DNA of 64,000 bases from an uncultured Rhizobium sp. Its GTDB lineage: Bacteria > Pseudomonadota > Alphaproteobacteria > Rhizobiales > Rhizobiaceae. Location of the stretch: positions 102,570-166,569 of the forward strand of contig CAMFIF010000010.1 in the NCBI GenBank assembly GCA_945952415.1, in the 5' to 3' direction. The notes beneath the pieces are model-generated. The model did not search any database, was not told the DNA's origin, and saw only the letters and a program-made list of their open reading frames with translations. The translations under genes and the position numbers were made by a program. This document shows, one piece after another, positions 62,357 through 64,000 of the stretch. Within the stretch, counting starts at the first letter, position 1. Each line of letters begins with the position of its first letter.

Positions 62357-63787
62357 TCAGACGTTGAGAAGCAGGAATTCCCGCTCCCAGGGGCTGATCA
62401 CCTGCATGAAGGTTTCGAATTCGCCCCGTTTCAGCCCCGCATACATGCCGACGAACTCGGCGCTCAGGCAGCCCGCAAGGCTGGGCTCCGCCTCAAGAAG
62501 CGCAACCGCTTCCAGAAGGCCGCGCGGCAGGTCGATGGCCCCCTCGTTCACCGTCCCCTCCGAATGCGGCGTCGGCTGGATTTCGTTGACCATGCCGAGA
62601 TAGCCGCAGGCAAGCGAGGCCGCGAGTGCGAGATATGGATTGGCATCCGATCCCGGCAGCCGGTTTTCCACCCGCCGGGCGGCAGGCCCGGATACGGGAA
62701 TGCGGAAGGCCGTGGTGCGGTTGTCATAGCCCCAGGCGGTATTGACCGGGCTGGACATGCCGGGCGTCAGGCGCCGGTAGGAGTTCACATAGGGCGCCAT
62801 CATGACAAGCGCATTCGGCACATAGCGCTGCATGCCGCCGATGAAGTGGCGGAAGAGATCCGATTCCGACCCGTCCGGATCGGAGAAGATGTTGCGGCCG
62901 GTCTTCGCATCCACCACCGACTGGTGGATATGCATGGCCGAGCCCGCCTGTCCCTGCAGCGGCTTCGCCATGAAGGTGGCGTAGATGCCGTGCTTCAGGG
63001 CCGCCTCGCGGATCGTGCGCTTGAACATCAGCACCTGGTCGGCCAGCTGCAGCGGATCGCCATGGCTGAGGTTGATTTCGAGCTGCGCCGGTCCTTCCTC
63101 ATGGATCAGCGTGTCGATTTCCAGCCCCTGCTTTTCGGAGAATGCATAGATATCGTCGATCAGCTCGTCGAACTCGTTGACGCCGGCAATGGAATAGCCC
63201 TGACCGCCCAGGATGGTGCGGCCGGAGCGGCCCTTCGGCGGCTGCAGCGGATAGTCGGGGTCCTCGTTCATGGCCACGAGGTAGAATTCGATTTCCGGCG
63301 CCACGACGGGCTTCCAGCCCTTGGATTCGTAAAGGCTCACCACCCGGCGAAGCACGTTGCGCGGCGTATAGGTGGTCATCTCCCCATCGATGTCGACCAC
63401 ATCGCAGATCACCTGCGCGGTGGGATCCTCTTCCCAGGGAACGATGGCAAGGGTGGAAAGATCGGGAACCAGCTTCAGGTCGCTGTCGCGGGCATCATAG
63501 CGGAAGCCGCCGGATTCGTCGGGATATTCCCCGGAAATGGTGTGCCGGAACACGGCGTTCGGCAGGGCAAGCGATGTGGATGCATTGAACTTCGAGGTCA
63601 GCATCATCTTGCCGCGGGCGACGCCCGCAAGGTCGGGCGTAATGCATTCTATGTCTTCGATCCCTCGGGCGCGAAGCCATTCTCCGGCTTCCTTCCAGTT
63701 CGAGACGCCTCGAAGCGATTGGGCGGCGGCGCTGTCCGCCTGTTTGGATTTGGATGATTTGTCTGCTTTGCTTTTTTTCAGGGGCAT
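62357..63787 (-). CDS. Glutamine-synthetase-family protein (PuuA-like)
   Basis: GS C-terminal features (ATFMAKPLQGQAGSAMHIHQS; NSYRRLTPG; ENRLPGSDANPYLALAASLACG). Confidence 0.85.
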   Translation of the reverse strand: MPLKKSKADKSSKSKQADSAAAQSLRGVSNWKEAGEWLRARGIEDIECITPDLAGVARGKMMLTSKFNASTSLALPNAVFRHTISGEYPDESGGFRYDARDSDLKLVPDLSTLAIVPWEEDPTAQVICDVVDIDGEMTTYTPRNVLRRVVSLYESKGWKPVVAPEIEFYLVAMNEDPDYPLQPPKGRSGRTILGGQGYSIAGVNEFDELIDDIYAFSEKQGLEIDTLIHEEGPAQLEINLSHGDPLQLADQVLMFKRTIREAALKHGIYATFMAKPLQGQAGSAMHIHQSVVDAKTGRNIFSDPDGSESDLFRHFIGGMQRYVPNALVMMAPYVNSYRRLTPGMSSPVNTAWGYDNRTTAFRIPVSGPAARRVENRLPGSDANPYLALAASLACGYLGMVNEIQPTPHSEGTVNEGAIDLPRGLLEAVALLEAEPSLAGCLSAEFVGMYAGLKRGEFETFMQVISPWEREFLLLNV

Positions 63788-63919
63788 GTCCCACCAGTTG
63801 GACGTTGATAATGAGAAACATCATATCCGCTCCAGAAAAATAAGCGAGGGGGGCCATATATTGACTTCGGCGCTTTTCCGGGGGAACAGGGTGCTTTTTT
63901 TGCGGGAAAAGAGGCTCAC

Positions 63920-64000
63920 TTGACGGTCAAGGTCGATGTTCTGGTGCTGGGCGCGGGCGCTGCGGGCCTCATGGCCGCCATTCGGGCGGGCCAGAGGGGA
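63920..64000 (+). CDS. N-terminal fragment of a flavoprotein (BaiN/HI0933-type), truncated by window end
   Basis: TTG start; VKVDVLVLGAGAAGLMAAIRAGQRG dinucleotide-binding motif. Confidence 0.6.
   Translation, partial: MTVKVDVLVLGAGAAGLMAAIRAGQRG

Noticed and set aside
61060-63787. GS-like/FAD oxidoreductase pair as a novel pathway
   Set aside because: Matches the known gamma-glutamylputrescine-type catabolic gene pairing; nothing unusual visible

Overview
The window is a contiguous flagellar/motility regulon of a Rhizobiaceae-type alphaproteobacterium (no 16S or other strain marker is present). Order: visN-visR, a PruR/DcpA-like pterin/c-di-GMP pair, the minus-strand operon motA-fliM-fliN-fliG-flhB-orf, then plus-strand flgF-fliI-orf-flgBC-fliE-flgG-flgA-flgI-motE-flgH-fliL-fliP, a tandem array of nine flagellin genes (19.9-31.4 kb), fliH-like-motB-motC-fliK/motD-lytic transglycosylase-rem, two tandem flgE paralogues, flgK-flgL-flaF-flbT-flgD-fliQ-flhA-fliR and small flagellar orfs. 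After about 50.2 kb come envelope/polysaccharide genes, folD, PilZ-like genes flanking a bestrophin, the Entner-Doudoroff operon zwf-pgl-edd, and a glutamine-synthetase-like/FAD-oxidoreductase pair. The observations most worth following up are: (1) every one of the nine flagellin leaders carries the same two-hairpin architecture, with compensatory changes, and the second stem contains the Shine-Dalgarno sequence; (2) a recurrent bipartite motif, YTCRCGCAAG-N9-(C/A)TAR, lies upstream of most flagellar transcription units; (3) a perfect 22-bp palindrome lies upstream of rem; (4) the flagellin array shows long identical blocks (362 bp and 298 bp) and duplicated palindromic spacers; (5) flgE is duplicated. 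All calls were made by reading sequence and protein motifs; no database search was run.
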